Below are positions 17,715 to 26,918 of a stretch of DNA of 64,000 bases, one piece after another. Both the position numbers and the translations under genes were made by a program. Source of the stretch: Streptococcus sobrinus DSM 20742 = ATCC 33478 (GTDB lineage Bacteria > Bacillota > Bacilli > Lactobacillales > Streptococcaceae); the NCBI RefSeq assembly GCF_000686605.1, contig NZ_JMLC01000005.1, positions 50,908 to 114,907 of the forward strand, given 5' to 3'. How positions within the stretch are numbered: position 1 is the first letter of the stretch; every line of letters starts with the position of its first letter. Below the pieces are notes generated by a model that was given only the letters and a program-made list of their open reading frames with translations, had not been told where the DNA came from and searched no databases.

Positions 17715-19115
17715 TTATTTTTTATCAGCCACTCCTTTCAAACGATCTTTTCTCTTAGGAAAGAGCAGGGCCAAAACCAGCATAGCGACCATGAAAGGAA
17801 TCCAAATCTTGTAGATGGAGATGTAGGCATCGGTCATGGTACTTGGGGTGTAGGTATGGAGAGTTTTGAGGTTGTTGGTCACCATAGAGATGAAGACCAA
17901 GACGGCCAGAACAGAGCCAATTTGCCGAACGACGCCTAGAACACTTTGGGACGAGGTCAGAAGCTCCCCTTGCAGGCTCGAGGCAGCTAGGACATTGACT
18001 GGACCAGCGATAGTCCCAAAGCCAATACCAAGAATAACCGTAGCAGCAGTCATTTCCCAAGTCTTGGCGGGGTCAACGGTGACTAGCAAAATGTAGGCAA
18101 TCAGAATACTACCCAAACCGACTAAGACCAAAATCCGTGGGCCCAGTTTATTGATGAGCAGACTACCCAGGCCGCCAAAGATAAAGACGATGATGGACAT
18201 CGGTAGCAAAATCAGAGCGGCATCAAGCTCCGTCTTACCCTGCATATTGGTGAAAAAGGTCGGCAGGATGACGAGGACACCAACGTAGAAGAATTGCACA
18301 ACTGTGGCAATGAAGGTGGAAGCTGAAAATTCACGGAATTTAAAGAGTTCCAGCTTAATCATTGGGTGCTTAATCCGTCTTTCTAGGAAGATAAAGGCGA
18401 TGAGAGCCAGCAGGAAGACGGCAAAACAGCTCAGACTCTTGCCATCCCAGAAGCCCCAGTCCCGCACCTTGATGATGCCTAGGGAAACAGCGAATAGACT
18501 AATCATAGACAGGAGACTGCCTACCCAGTCAATCTTGGTTGGGATTCGTTCTTCGCCTTGGAAGTGATAGCAGAAAAGAACGATAAGAAAGGCCAACAGG
18601 ACAATGGGCAGATTGACAAAGAAAATCCAGTGCCAGGATAGGCTGTCCGTCAGCACTCCACCCAGGGTAGGACCAATAGCGGCAGCGCCACCTTGGGTCA
18701 GACCAAGAGCAGCGACCACCTTGACCCGGTCCTTGACCGACCAGGTTGAAATACCTAGGGTATTACCGACAGGTAGGAGAATAGCAGCTCCGAAGCTAGC
18801 GATGAGGCGCCCCGCTAAAAGCCAGTTAAAGTCGGCTGAAAAGCCTGAAATCAGACTACCACCGCCAAATAGAATCAAACCCAGGACGAAGAAACGCCCT
18901 TTACCAAAGATATCGGCCAACTTACTCAAGGGAATAGTAAAGCTGGCAAAGATGATGGTATAAACATTGATAGCCCAAGATAGCTTGTCAAGGCTGATAC
19001 TAAAGCTGTTCTGGATAGCTGGGATGGTAATATTCATGATGGTGGTATCCAGTGTTACCAAAAAGACACCTAGACACATGGCTAGGGTCAGTAACATCTT
19101 TTTTGTTTTTGTCAT
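17715..19115 (-). CDS. MFS multidrug efflux transporter, DHA2 (EmrB/QacA) family
   Basis: 466-residue drug:H+ antiporter with about 14 membrane segments. The first helix carries the DHA2 motif LDTTIMNITIPAIQ, followed by the motif-A-type loop LADIFGKGR and motif C (GxxxGPxxGG, here AAIGPTLGG). Start ATG at 19115 is preceded by AAGGAGG; the longer frame beginning at 19139 lacks a site. It is divergent from a TetR regulator, with two matching operators between them, so expression is probably induced by a toxic substrate. Export of cluster peptides is unlikely for this family. Confidence 0.93.
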   Translation of the reverse strand: MTKTKKMLLTLAMCLGVFLVTLDTTIMNITIPAIQNSFSISLDKLSWAINVYTIIFASFTIPLSKLADIFGKGRFFVLGLILFGGGSLISGFSADFNWLLAGRLIASFGAAILLPVGNTLGISTWSVKDRVKVVAALGLTQGGAAAIGPTLGGVLTDSLSWHWIFFVNLPIVLLAFLIVLFCYHFQGEERIPTKIDWVGSLLSMISLFAVSLGIIKVRDWGFWDGKSLSCFAVFLLALIAFIFLERRIKHPMIKLELFKFREFSASTFIATVVQFFYVGVLVILPTFFTNMQGKTELDAALILLPMSIIVFIFGGLGSLLINKLGPRILVLVGLGSILIAYILLVTVDPAKTWEMTAATVILGIGFGTIAGPVNVLAASSLQGELLTSSQSVLGVVRQIGSVLAVLVFISMVTNNLKTLHTYTPSTMTDAYISIYKIWIPFMVAMLVLALLFPKRKDRLKGVADKK

Positions 19116-19137
19116 AGTGTCCTCCTTTTTATAAAAC

Positions 19138-19260
19138 ATGAGTTAATACTCATATTTATTTTGCATTATAATCCTGTCCGAGAAGCTTGTCAAGATAAAC
19201 ATGAGTTTTTGCTCATATTTATTTGAGATTTATCCCAATTATTCGCTCATGTGCTATAAT
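19138..19260. promoter_or_regulatory. Divergent promoters with two TetR-type operators
   Basis: Two copies of AACATGAGTT..T.CTCATATTTATTT. Operators: ATGAGT-TAAT-ACTCAT (19138-19153) and ATGAGT-TTTT-GCTCAT (19201-19216). The efflux gene promoter lies between them on the minus strand: TTGACA (19193 to 19188), 17 bases, TATAAT (19170 to 19165). The regulator gene has TATAAT at 19255-19260, with a further half-site GCTCAT at about 19245. Confidence 0.85.
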
Positions 19261-19292
19261 TAGATTAATTTTTACAATAGAGGGAATAAGCG

Positions 19293-19922
19293 ATGGCAGA
19301 AAAGAAGGTCCGCTCTCCTCGGCAGGAGAGAAGCATTGAAAAGCGGGAAAAGATTTTAAAGGCGGCCAAGGATCTGTTTTCAGAAAAGGTCTATTTTAAT
19401 GTGACAACCAATGAAATTGCCAAGACTGCAGGCCTTTCTGTGGGGACTCTCTATTCCTATTTTGCCAGCAAAGAAGATATTCTGACCAGCCTGCTAGAAC
19501 GCTATAATCAGGCCTTTGTTGATTGGGTCTTTGATGAATTGAGTAGCTGGGAATCTCTGGAACTATTCAAGCAAGCTCCTAAAGATTGGCTGAACAGGTT
19601 GATTGACCAGCTCCTGCAAACCGAGGATAAGAAGTTCCATGCTCAAGTGGAAATGTTGGCCTATGCTGTACCTGAGGCTCAGGCTCTTCTGGAAGAGCAC
19701 AATGAAAAAATGAAAGCTCTAACCTACCAGTGTTTCTTGGATTATCAAGAGAAAAAGTCGGATGCTAAACTGAAAATCCTCTCCTTGGTGGTTTTTGATT
19801 TTACCTCGGCCCTAGTCGATGAACTGCTCTACCATAACCATTCTGACCGAGAATTTACGCAAGTAAAAAAGACCGGTGTGGACAGTCTTTATCGTATAAT
19901 TGCATCTTATCTTGATGATTAA
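19293..19922 (+). CDS. TetR family transcriptional regulator
   Basis: 209-residue repressor. The N-terminal helix-turn-helix is clear: RQERSIEKREKILKAA, then TTNEIAKTAGLSVGTLYSYFASKEDIL (about 37-65). The C-terminal ligand domain is unassigned. It is divergent from the DHA2 efflux pump and the paired ATGAGT/ACTCAT operators between them fit mutual control of the pump and itself. Confidence 0.93.
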   Translation: MAEKKVRSPRQERSIEKREKILKAAKDLFSEKVYFNVTTNEIAKTAGLSVGTLYSYFASKEDILTSLLERYNQAFVDWVFDELSSWESLELFKQAPKDWLNRLIDQLLQTEDKKFHAQVEMLAYAVPEAQALLEEHNEKMKALTYQCFLDYQEKKSDAKLKILSLVVFDFTSALVDELLYHNHSDREFTQVKKTGVDSLYRIIASYLDD

Positions 19923-19927
19923 ATGAA

Positions 19928-20456
19928 AGGGAGTGAGACAGTCTTGCTACGGCAAAGCCGCCAATTTCGTAGTCTCACCCCCACACAGTTGACTTGGTTT
20001 TCTCCAACAGTCTCCCAGACTGTTTGACCTATCCTGAAAGGGGATAAGTACTTTACCGCCGTTTCACTGGCATGTCTTGGACACGATGCAGAGACAAAAA
20101 TTGACCTTATAGTTTTGCCGTAGCTAGTGAGGTGGCTAAGCAAGCACGATGGTGCTTGCTGTTAGGAAGTAGGACAGAAGGGCTTTGACGGTTGTCAAAA
20201 CCTTCGTAGTCTCTACCCCAGCAAGGGTGACTAGCTGTCTGCTGTACTATCTCAGGAGCAAAGACAGCAGTCACCTACTGCGTCATCAGCTGCTTTGAGT
20301 AGCTAGATGACTTTGCCACATCATGCCGCCGCTTCGCTGGTATGTGGTGGGCTAAATGCTAAAGCATCAAGCCCATCATCGCAAATCAACCACTGCGTCA
20401 AAGTGTTAATATTGGAAAAGTCACCAAGCTAGGACTTCTGTCCCAGCCGGCTTATT
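19928..20456 (+). repeat. Mosaic intergenic repeat, copy A
   Basis: Begins GGGAGTGAGACAG and ends GGACTTCTGTCCCAGCC, so the outer ends are roughly inverted. Contains module ACAGTTGACTTGGTTTTCTC followed by the hairpin CAACAGTCT-CCC-AGACTGTTT, then TAGCTAGTGAGGTGGCTAAG, TTTGAGTAGCTAGATGACTT and CAAATCAACCACTGCGTCAA. The same modules recur at 39,555-39,840 and, internally deleted, at 27,026-27,263. No convincing gene. Confidence 0.85.
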
Positions 20457-20587
20457 TGGCTATTCAAAAAGGCAAACCAAATTCTCTCCAGTTTGCCTTA
20501 AGTTGAATCAAAGACAAGCCAGAGAAATAATCGGATATGCCTTTTCGTTTTTTCATTGAGTAAAAAATAAATATAGAGCCTAAAATA

Positions 20588-20613
20588 AGCCCTGACTATG
20601 ATGTCAGAGCTTG
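20588..20613 (-). terminator. Terminator of def
   Basis: On the minus strand GCTCTGAC / GTCAGGGC stem followed by TTATTTTA, just beyond the def stop. A further stem, AGGCAAAC / GTTTGCCT, lies at about 20,468-20,500. Confidence 0.7.
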
Positions 20614-20616
20614 TTT

Positions 20617-21231
20617 TTATTGAATAATCAACATACCTTCCTTGATTTCGAAGGGGTTGTCTTCGTTGATATGATCGTAGAACATGATGCCGTTGGTGTG
20701 GTCGATTTCGTGTTGGACCACCATAGAGTTATAACCCCGAAGTTTGATTTTTTGCTTGTCGCCATTTTTATCAACATATTCGACGGTCACTCGGGAGTGA
20801 CGAACCACATAGCCGGGAACTTCACGGTCAACGGACAGACAGCCTTCACCGTCAGCTAGAGCAGCATCCTGAACAGAGTGAGAAACAATCCGAGGATTAT
20901 ACATGATTTCCTGCATGCTATAGGGTTGAGCAGGGGGATTACCTTCTTCATCTTCAGGATTAGGCACTAAAACAGCAATGATCCGTTTGGAGATATCCAA
21001 TTGCGGAGCAGCCAGACCGACGCCTCCGCGCAGGCCCATCTTTTCAGCCATAACAGGGTCCTGAGAGTGCTTGAGAAATTGCATCATTTTTTCGCCTAGG
21101 ATAATATCTTCAACGGAAAGTGGCAGTTCCACATCTTTGGCAACTTCCCGCAGGGTTGGGTTGCCTTCGCGGATAATATCGGACATATCAATCAGATGGC
21201 TGGCTTTAATAATTTTTTCTTGTGGTGACAT
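20617..21231 (-). CDS. def: Peptide deformylase
   Basis: 204-residue type 2 (Gram-positive) deformylase, which removes the formyl group from nascent N-terminal Met. All three motifs are present: [14 protein letters not shown] (metal Cys) and QHEIDHTNG (metal His pair and catalytic Glu). The insertion between motifs typical of type 2 enzymes is present. ATG at 21231 follows AAAGAGG. Single gene with own terminator. Confidence 0.97.
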   Translation of the reverse strand: MSPQEKIIKASHLIDMSDIIREGNPTLREVAKDVELPLSVEDIILGEKMMQFLKHSQDPVMAEKMGLRGGVGLAAPQLDISKRIIAVLVPNPEDEEGNPPAQPYSMQEIMYNPRIVSHSVQDAALADGEGCLSVDREVPGYVVRHSRVTVEYVDKNGDKQKIKLRGYNSMVVQHEIDHTNGIMFYDHINEDNPFEIKEGMLIIQ

Positions 21232-21310
21232 GGTGAAACCTCTTTAATTGTAGAAATTTATGCTTGAATTCAGTATAGCATGAAAGCAAGGAGAATGAAA
21301 GGCCGGCCCC

Positions 21311-21964
21311 CTAGTCTTCAATCTTAGTTTTTTCCAGTTGGGCTCGGTTGACGATTTTGTAAGTCTTAAAAGCTATTTTTTCAATAATATTCTGATCCTG
21401 TAACTGCTTGGCCACTCGACTCAGGTGGCGGTAAGAAGTCCCGAAAATATCAGCTAGGACACTGGGTTGGAGCTGGAAGACACCTTGGGTCTCCTGAGCT
21501 AGAATGTAGGTGGCCAAGCGCTCCTTGACCGAATAGGAAATATTGGTGGAAGAGATAATATTTTGTTGCTCCAATTTTTGGGCCAATTGGCGGCCAATCT
21601 GGTAGAGAAAGAGCGGATCTTGGTAAAGTTCTTCCCGATTGGTCAGAGGCAGTTGAATAATCAGGCTGGGTTCAAGAGCAATGACAGATGACACGCTAGT
21701 CTGGTCATTCATCAGCTCAATATCCCCAATTAGGGTCGGCTGATTCTGGGTTTCTAGGATATGCTCCTTACCATTAAAAAGCCGGCGGACAATCTTAATA
21801 TGGCCCTCAATAAAATAAAAGAGATGCTCTAGAACTTGTCCTTGTTGACAGATGGCCTGCCCCTTATCATAGGTCATGAGCTGGAGTTGTTTGATATAGG
21901 GTTGAGGGAAAATCGTGTCCAGTCGATACTTGTTTAAATAATACTCTAGGGCCTTTTTCGTCAT
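21311..21964 (-). CDS. Crp/Fnr family transcriptional regulator
   Basis: 217-residue regulator with a cyclic-nucleotide-binding-like beta-barrel (about 25-125; GQAICQQGQVLEHLFYFIEG) and a C-terminal helix-turn-helix (SVLADIFGTSYRHLSRVAKQL, about 170-190). There is no N-terminal Cys cluster, so an FNR-type iron-sulfur switch is unlikely; the general pattern resembles YeiL-like proteins. I chose ATG 21964 (AGG 6 bases upstream) over GTG 21970. Divergent from an MFS transporter, with the palindrome TAGGAC-N4-GTCCTA between them. Confidence 0.88.
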   Translation of the reverse strand: MTKKALEYYLNKYRLDTIFPQPYIKQLQLMTYDKGQAICQQGQVLEHLFYFIEGHIKIVRRLFNGKEHILETQNQPTLIGDIELMNDQTSVSSVIALEPSLIIQLPLTNREELYQDPLFLYQIGRQLAQKLEQQNIISSTNISYSVKERLATYILAQETQGVFQLQPSVLADIFGTSYRHLSRVAKQLQDQNIIEKIAFKTYKIVNRAQLEKTKIED

Positions 21965-21977
21965 CGCCACCTCATTT

Positions 21978-21993
21978 TAGGACCAATGTCCTA
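21978..21993. promoter_or_regulatory. Palindromic operator between crp-like gene and MFS gene
   Basis: TAGGAC-CAAT-GTCCTA, perfect 6-bp arms, 13 bases before the regulator start and upstream of a TATACT (22015-22020) for the MFS gene. Probably the regulator's own site. Confidence 0.7.
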
Positions 21994-22053
21994 TTTTTCT
22001 CGTTTGCTTTTCATTATACTGGTATCATTACTGTTTTTCAAGAAGGAAGAATT

Positions 22054-23220
22054 ATGAAAATTTTGATGGAAAAAATCAGTCTCTTGGCCTTGTCCCTGAT
22101 GCTGGTTTCAACCTATGCCATTTCACCAGCTTTGCCAGAGATGATTATTTACTATGGTCGGCAGGGCATCAGTTCTGATTGGGTGGAACTTTTGGTTTCC
22201 CTGCCCTCCTTTGCTATTATTGGGGTTCTCTTGCTGACCCCTTGGCTCAGTCGTGTCTTTTCAGAACGCCTGATTATTGTCAGTGGCCTTTGTCTGCTTT
22301 CCTTTGGTGGTTTCTTTCCCTTGGTCAATCAGACCTATAGCTTGGTCTTTGTCTCTCGTCTGATTCTAGGCCTGGGAATTGGTCTGATTAATGCCAGAGC
22401 TATTAGCATTATTAGTCAATTTTTTACAGGTCGTGAACGTATTAAAATGCTAGGCCTGCGGGGGTCAGCAGAGGTTCTAGGTTCGGCCTTTCTGACTTTT
22501 ATCGCTGGTCAATTGTTGACAATTTCTTGGTCGGCGACCTTTCTTATTTATGGCCTGGGCTTGGCTATTCTGGCTCTCTATTTGCTCTTTGTTCCCCAAG
22601 TTCCTAAGAAAGTTCAGGTTCAGGAGCAACCCCTGAAAAAACAAGCTAAGCCAGAGCCTCTGACTAGCCGTCGCCTACTCTATATTCTCTCCTTAGCTCT
22701 CTATGCCGGTTTTGTCATCCTCATAAATTCTGCCAACACCTTGCGAATACCAGTGGTTGTAACCCAATTTGGTCTAGGAACGGCTCAACAGGCCAGTTTC
22801 ATCCTCAGCCTGATGATGCTGATGGGAATTCTATCTGGCACCTTCTTTAGCAGTCTGGTCGAGATTTTTGGTCGTTCGCTCATGAGTCTAGCGGTCCTGG
22901 TTCTAGGTGCTGGACTCTTAGTCATGTGGCTGGCTCATAGCCTGCTAGTTTTAGGGATTGGTGCCCTCTTAACTGGTTTTGTCTATAGTCTGGGGGTCAC
23001 CTATGTCTTCAATCTCATTTCTGAGACCATTCACAAACGCCACCTTCACACCGCTACGACCCTAGTTCTGCTGGGGTGTAACCTGGGTGGAGCTTGTGCT
23101 TCCTTGGTTCTACGCCTCTTTGGTTTCTTTGCCAGCGGACCGGCAGAGGCCTTTGCCATTTTTGGTGGCTTGAGCATTGGATTGGGACTGGTTCTTTGGT
23201 TGAAGAGACGATTTTCTTAA
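22054..23220 (+). CDS. MFS transporter
   Basis: 388-residue major facilitator protein with about 12 hydrophobic segments. N-terminal helix SLLALSLMLVSTYAISPALP; a charged central loop (KKVQVQEQPLKKQAKPEP, about 185-205) separates the two halves. Substrate unknown; the pattern is of small-molecule or drug exporters. AAGGAAG precedes ATG 22054; a second ATG at 22066 is possible. Divergent arrangement with the Crp/Fnr-like gene suggests that regulator controls it. Confidence 0.88.
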   Translation: MKILMEKISLLALSLMLVSTYAISPALPEMIIYYGRQGISSDWVELLVSLPSFAIIGVLLLTPWLSRVFSERLIIVSGLCLLSFGGFFPLVNQTYSLVFVSRLILGLGIGLINARAISIISQFFTGRERIKMLGLRGSAEVLGSAFLTFIAGQLLTISWSATFLIYGLGLAILALYLLFVPQVPKKVQVQEQPLKKQAKPEPLTSRRLLYILSLALYAGFVILINSANTLRIPVVVTQFGLGTAQQASFILSLMMLMGILSGTFFSSLVEIFGRSLMSLAVLVLGAGLLVMWLAHSLLVLGIGALLTGFVYSLGVTYVFNLISETIHKRHLHTATTLVLLGCNLGGACASLVLRLFGFFASGPAEAFAIFGGLSIGLGLVLWLKRRFS

Positions 23221-23228
23221 TAAATTCT

Positions 23229-23317
23229 TTGACAGAGCTTGTGGCTTCTGCTAGAATATAAGAGTCGCAAAGACATACTAACTTCTTCTTGGTAGTAGGA
23301 TTTGCCAAAACCTACCA
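23229..23317 (+). promoter_or_regulatory. rpsO promoter and structured leader
   Basis: TTGACA (23229-23234), 17 bases, TAGAAT (23252-23257). The roughly 85-base leader holds TGGTAG...CTACCA (23290-23317). S15 is known to repress its own mRNA by binding leader structures, and this stem could be such a site. Confidence 0.7.
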
Positions 23318-23347
23318 CTCGGATGAAGCAATAAAAGGAGAAAAAAC

Positions 23348-23617
23348 ATGGCAATTTCAAAAGAGAAAAAAAATGAAATCATTGCTCAATACGCTCGTCA
23401 CGAAGGTGACACTGGTTCAGTTGAAGTTCAAGTTGCAGTTTTGACTTGGGAAATCAACCACCTCAATGAGCACATTCAACAACACAAAAAAGACCACGCA
23501 ACTTACCGTGGCTTGATGAAAAAAATCGGTCATCGTCGTAACCTCTTGGCTTACCTACGTCGTACCGATGTAAACCGTTACCGTGAATTAATTCAATCAC
23601 TCGGACTTCGCCGGTAA
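23348..23617 (+). CDS. rpsO: 30S ribosomal protein S15
   Basis: 89 residues, the standard length. Recognised by [18 protein letters not shown], the [12 protein letters not shown] segment and [12 protein letters not shown] near the C-terminus. AAAGGAG precedes ATG 23348. S15 binds 16S rRNA in the small subunit platform. In many bacteria pnp follows rpsO directly; here adhE and a hypothetical gene lie between them. Confidence 0.98.
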   Translation: MAISKEKKNEIIAQYARHEGDTGSVEVQVAVLTWEINHLNEHIQQHKKDHATYRGLMKKIGHRRNLLAYLRRTDVNRYRELIQSLGLRR

Positions 23618-23622
23618 TCCTC

Positions 23623-23717
23623 TGCGAAAATTTAAAGCATACGTCGTTAAAGCGACTTGCCGTACTCAAGTACAGCCTGCCTCGCTTTGCCTCGTATGCT
23701 TTTTAATTTTCATTGAG
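23623..23717 (+). repeat. RUP-like repeat element 1
   Basis: Starts 6 bases after rpsO with GCGAAAATTTAAAGCAT and ends ATGCTTTTTAATTTTCATTG, inverted ends of about 15 bp. The same end motifs (CGAAAATCA...TGATTTTCATTGA) mark elements in fabG-fabF and fabZ-accC, and they resemble the pneumococcal RUP element. It could also act as the rpsO terminator. Confidence 0.7.
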
Positions 23718-24063
23718 GACGATAATATTTGAAGATTTGGGTTAAAAAACAAGTCTTTTTCACAGAGTTGTAGCCCCACCTGATTAGCAAGATACTGGAG
23801 CTTTAGGACAGTTCAACTAGGAATAGGGAAGGTGCAGGGGTGAAGTGAATTTGGTTAGTACTTAGTCTGTTTTTACCTTGGAAGCGATTAAATTTGCTAT
23901 CAAGATTTCAACTATGTTTGACTAAAATATCTCAATTAGATTTTTCGTGGAACTATGTGTCTGCTTATATTCAAGAATAGAATTTTAGGACTGATAATCT
24001 TTTGCTTGGCAGTTTTTGCTATTTAAGAGGAGTTGCTGGAGTTTTTATACCAATTTTGATAAT

Positions 24064-24138
24064 TTCGTGAAGAAAATCACAATAAATACTTGACATTATT
24101 TTGAAAAGGGTTACAATATAAACGTGAAGAAAATCACA
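24064..24138 (+). promoter_or_regulatory. adhE promoter flanked by two Rex-like operators
   Basis: The 16-base sequence CGTGAAGAAAATCACA occurs twice, at 24066-24081 and 24123-24138. On the minus strand each reads TTGTGATTTTCTTCACG, close to the Rex consensus TTGTGAA-N4-TTCACAA. Between them lie TTGACA (24090-24095), 16 bases and TACAAT (24112-24117). Rex senses NADH/NAD+, fitting an ethanol-forming gene. The rest of 23,718-24,063 shows no gene. Confidence 0.88.
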
Positions 24139-24220
24139 AACTGAAAATTCCACAGAATTTTAGCTGTGATGGCCTTCTTAAATCAGAAGATTTTTAAAGA
24201 CCCTATTGGAGGATAATTTA

Positions 24221-26890
24221 ATGGCAAAAGAAGCAAAAGTAGTAGATCCTAATGTTGAAGAAGAAGCTCGGAAATATACTGCTCAACTTGTAGACAAGGC
24301 TGTCGAAGCAGAAAAAATCTTTGCGACCTACACGCAAGAGCAAGTGGATAAAATCGTTGCAGCCATGGCCTTGGCTGGTTCTGAAAATTCCTTGCAATTA
24401 GCTAAGGAAGCCCATGAAGAAACTGGACGTGGTGTGGTAGAAGATAAGGATACCAAGAATCACTTCGCAACCGAAAATGTTTTTGAATCTATCAAGAACG
24501 AAAAAACTGTTGGTGTTATCGGTGAAGATAAGATTTCTGGTGGTATTCAAATTGCTGCTCCACTCGGTGTCTTGGCAGGGATTGTGCCAACTACCAACCC
24601 AACATCAACAACCATGTTCAAGATTTTGGTAGCCCTTAAAACTCGTAATACCATCGTCTTTGCCTTCCACCCGGCAGCTCAAAAATGTTCAGCTCATGCG
24701 GCACAAATTCTCTATGATGCAGCCCTAGCTGCTGGAGCTCCTGAAAACTGTATCCAATGGATTGAAAAGCCATCTATTCCTAATACCAATGCCTTGATTT
24801 CTAACAAGAAGATTGCTTCTATCTTGGCAACTGGTGGACCTGGTATGGTTAATGCAGCCCTCAAATCTGGTAACCCATCAATGGGGGTTGGTGCTGGTAA
24901 TGGTGCGGTTTATGTTGATGCGACGGCCCACCTCAACCGTGCGGTTGAAGACCTGCTTCTTTCTAAACGTTTCGATAATGGTATGATTTGTGCGACTGAA
25001 AACTCAGCAGTTGTTGAAGCACCAATCTACAAGGAATGGTTGGCTAAGATGCAAGAAAAAGGTGCCTACCTCGTTCCTAAGAAAGATTATAAGAAATTTG
25101 AAGACTTCGTCTTTAATGACAATCACGGCGTTAATGGTCCCGTAGCTGGTATGTCAGCTCAGTGGATTTGCCAACATGCTGGTGTTGATTTGCCAGAAGG
25201 AAAAGATGTCCTCCTGTTCGAATTGGACAAGAAGAAAATCGGCGAAAAAATGTCTTCTGAAAAATTGTCTCCACTGCTTTCTGTCTATAAGGCTAAGGAC
25301 CGTGAAGATGGTATTCAAATCGTTGAAGCCCTGCTTGATTATCAAGGGGCTGGCCACAACTGTGCCATCCAAATTGGTTCCCAAGCTGATCCTTTCCTCA
25401 AAGAATATGGTGACCGCCTCAAATCTTCTCGGATTTTGGTTAACCAACCTGACTCAGTCGGTGGTATCGGTGACATCTATACCGATGCTCTGAAAGCTAG
25501 CTTGACACTCGGAACAGGATCATGGGGGAAAAATTCATTGTCACACAATCTATCAACTGGCGATCTCTTGAACATTAAGACCGTGGCTAAACGTCGTAAC
25601 CGTCCTCAATGGATTCGCCTTCCAGAAAAAACTTACTACGAAAAGAATGCTATTTCTTACCTGCAAGATGAGACCGAAGAAATGACTCGAGCTCTCATCG
25701 TTGCCGACCCAGGTATGGTGCAATTCGGCTTTGTTGATACCGTTCTTGGCCAATTGGCCCTGCGGGATCAAAAGGTTGAAACTTCAATCTACGGTACCAT
25801 CAAACCCGACCCAACTCTAGGTCAAACCATCGAAATCGCTCGACAAATGCGGGACTTCAAACCTGATACGGTTATCGCCGTTGGTGGTGGTTCTGCTCTG
25901 GATGCGGCCAAGATTGCCCGCTACATCTACGAATACTCATTGGATCAAGAAGCTGACTTCCTTGATAGCTATGAAAAAGTGAGTGAACTCTTCTTGCGTC
26001 TGCAACAAAAGTTCATTGATATTCGTAAGCGGATTGTTAAGTTCAAACACCAAGATGCTACTCGTCTCTTCTGTATCCCAACGACCTCTGGTACTGGTTC
26101 AGAAGTTACCCCTTATGCGGTTATCACTGATGATAATACCCATGTCAAATACCCATTGACCGACTATGAATTGACCCCTCAAGTGGCAATTGTTGACCCA
26201 GAATTTGTTATGACCGTGCCAAAACGCACTGTCGCTCTCTCTGGTCTGGACACCCTGTCTCATGCTCTTGAATCTTACGTTTCTGTCATGGCATCTGACC
26301 TGACTCGCCCATGGTCCCTGCAAGCAATTAAGTTGGTTATGGAAAACTTGGAAGAATCTTACAAGTTTGATCCAAAACATCCAACCCTCCAAGGGGAACA
26401 AGCTCGAGAAAATATGCACTATGCCGCAACCCTTGCTGGTATGGCCTTCTCAAATTCCTTCCTAGGTATCAACCACTCTCTGGCCCACAAGACCGGTGGT
26501 GAATTTGGTCTGCCACATGGACTTGCCATCTCAATCGCAATGCAACACGTTATCCGCTACAATGGTGTAACTGGTAATGTTAAACGCTCTGTTTACCCAC
26601 GTTACGAAGAATATCGTGCTCAACGCGACTACGCTGACATTGCCCGTGCCCTTGGCCTCAAAGGTAAGACCGATGAAGAATTGGTCGAAGCCCTCTGCCA
26701 AAAGATTGACAAACTCATGCATGCTGTTGATGTTGAACCTAAGTTGTCTGCAAACGGTGTTACCAAGAAGGCCTTCGAAGCAGCAGTCGACCGCTTGGCA
26801 AGCCTGGCCTACGATGACCAATGTACCCCAGCCAACCCACGTCAACCATACATCGAAGATATGAAACAACTCTTGATTGACCAATTCTAA
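24221..26890 (+). CDS. adhE: Bifunctional acetaldehyde-CoA / alcohol dehydrogenase
   Basis: 889 residues, normal length. The N-terminal half is a CoA-acylating aldehyde dehydrogenase with catalytic Cys in FDNGMICATENS (about 250); the C-terminal half is an iron-dependent alcohol dehydrogenase with VGGGSALDAAK (NAD site), IPTTSGTGSEVTPY and the metal His region HSLAHKTGGEFGLPHG. It converts acetyl-CoA to ethanol, recycling two NADH. ATG 24221 follows TTGGAGG. Redox control by Rex is likely from the paired operators. Confidence 0.98.
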   Translation: MAKEAKVVDPNVEEEARKYTAQLVDKAVEAEKIFATYTQEQVDKIVAAMALAGSENSLQLAKEAHEETGRGVVEDKDTKNHFATENVFESIKNEKTVGVIGEDKISGGIQIAAPLGVLAGIVPTTNPTSTTMFKILVALKTRNTIVFAFHPAAQKCSAHAAQILYDAALAAGAPENCIQWIEKPSIPNTNALISNKKIASILATGGPGMVNAALKSGNPSMGVGAGNGAVYVDATAHLNRAVEDLLLSKRFDNGMICATENSAVVEAPIYKEWLAKMQEKGAYLVPKKDYKKFEDFVFNDNHGVNGPVAGMSAQWICQHAGVDLPEGKDVLLFELDKKKIGEKMSSEKLSPLLSVYKAKDREDGIQIVEALLDYQGAGHNCAIQIGSQADPFLKEYGDRLKSSRILVNQPDSVGGIGDIYTDALKASLTLGTGSWGKNSLSHNLSTGDLLNIKTVAKRRNRPQWIRLPEKTYYEKNAISYLQDETEEMTRALIVADPGMVQFGFVDTVLGQLALRDQKVETSIYGTIKPDPTLGQTIEIARQMRDFKPDTVIAVGGGSALDAAKIARYIYEYSLDQEADFLDSYEKVSELFLRLQQKFIDIRKRIVKFKHQDATRLFCIPTTSGTGSEVTPYAVITDDNTHVKYPLTDYELTPQVAIVDPEFVMTVPKRTVALSGLDTLSHALESYVSVMASDLTRPWSLQAIKLVMENLEESYKFDPKHPTLQGEQARENMHYAATLAGMAFSNSFLGINHSLAHKTGGEFGLPHGLAISIAMQHVIRYNGVTGNVKRSVYPRYEEYRAQRDYADIARALGLKGKTDEELVEALCQKIDKLMHAVDVEPKLSANGVTKKAFEAAVDRLASLAYDDQCTPANPRQPYIEDMKQLLIDQF

Positions 26891-26918
26891 GCTGTCATCA
26901 AGACCAATAAGAAACACG

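Noticed and set aside
17715..19115. MFS gene as the bacteriocin exporter
   Set aside because: DHA2 pumps carry small drugs; GG-leader peptides need a peptidase-containing ABC exporter, and the gene has its own TetR and operators.
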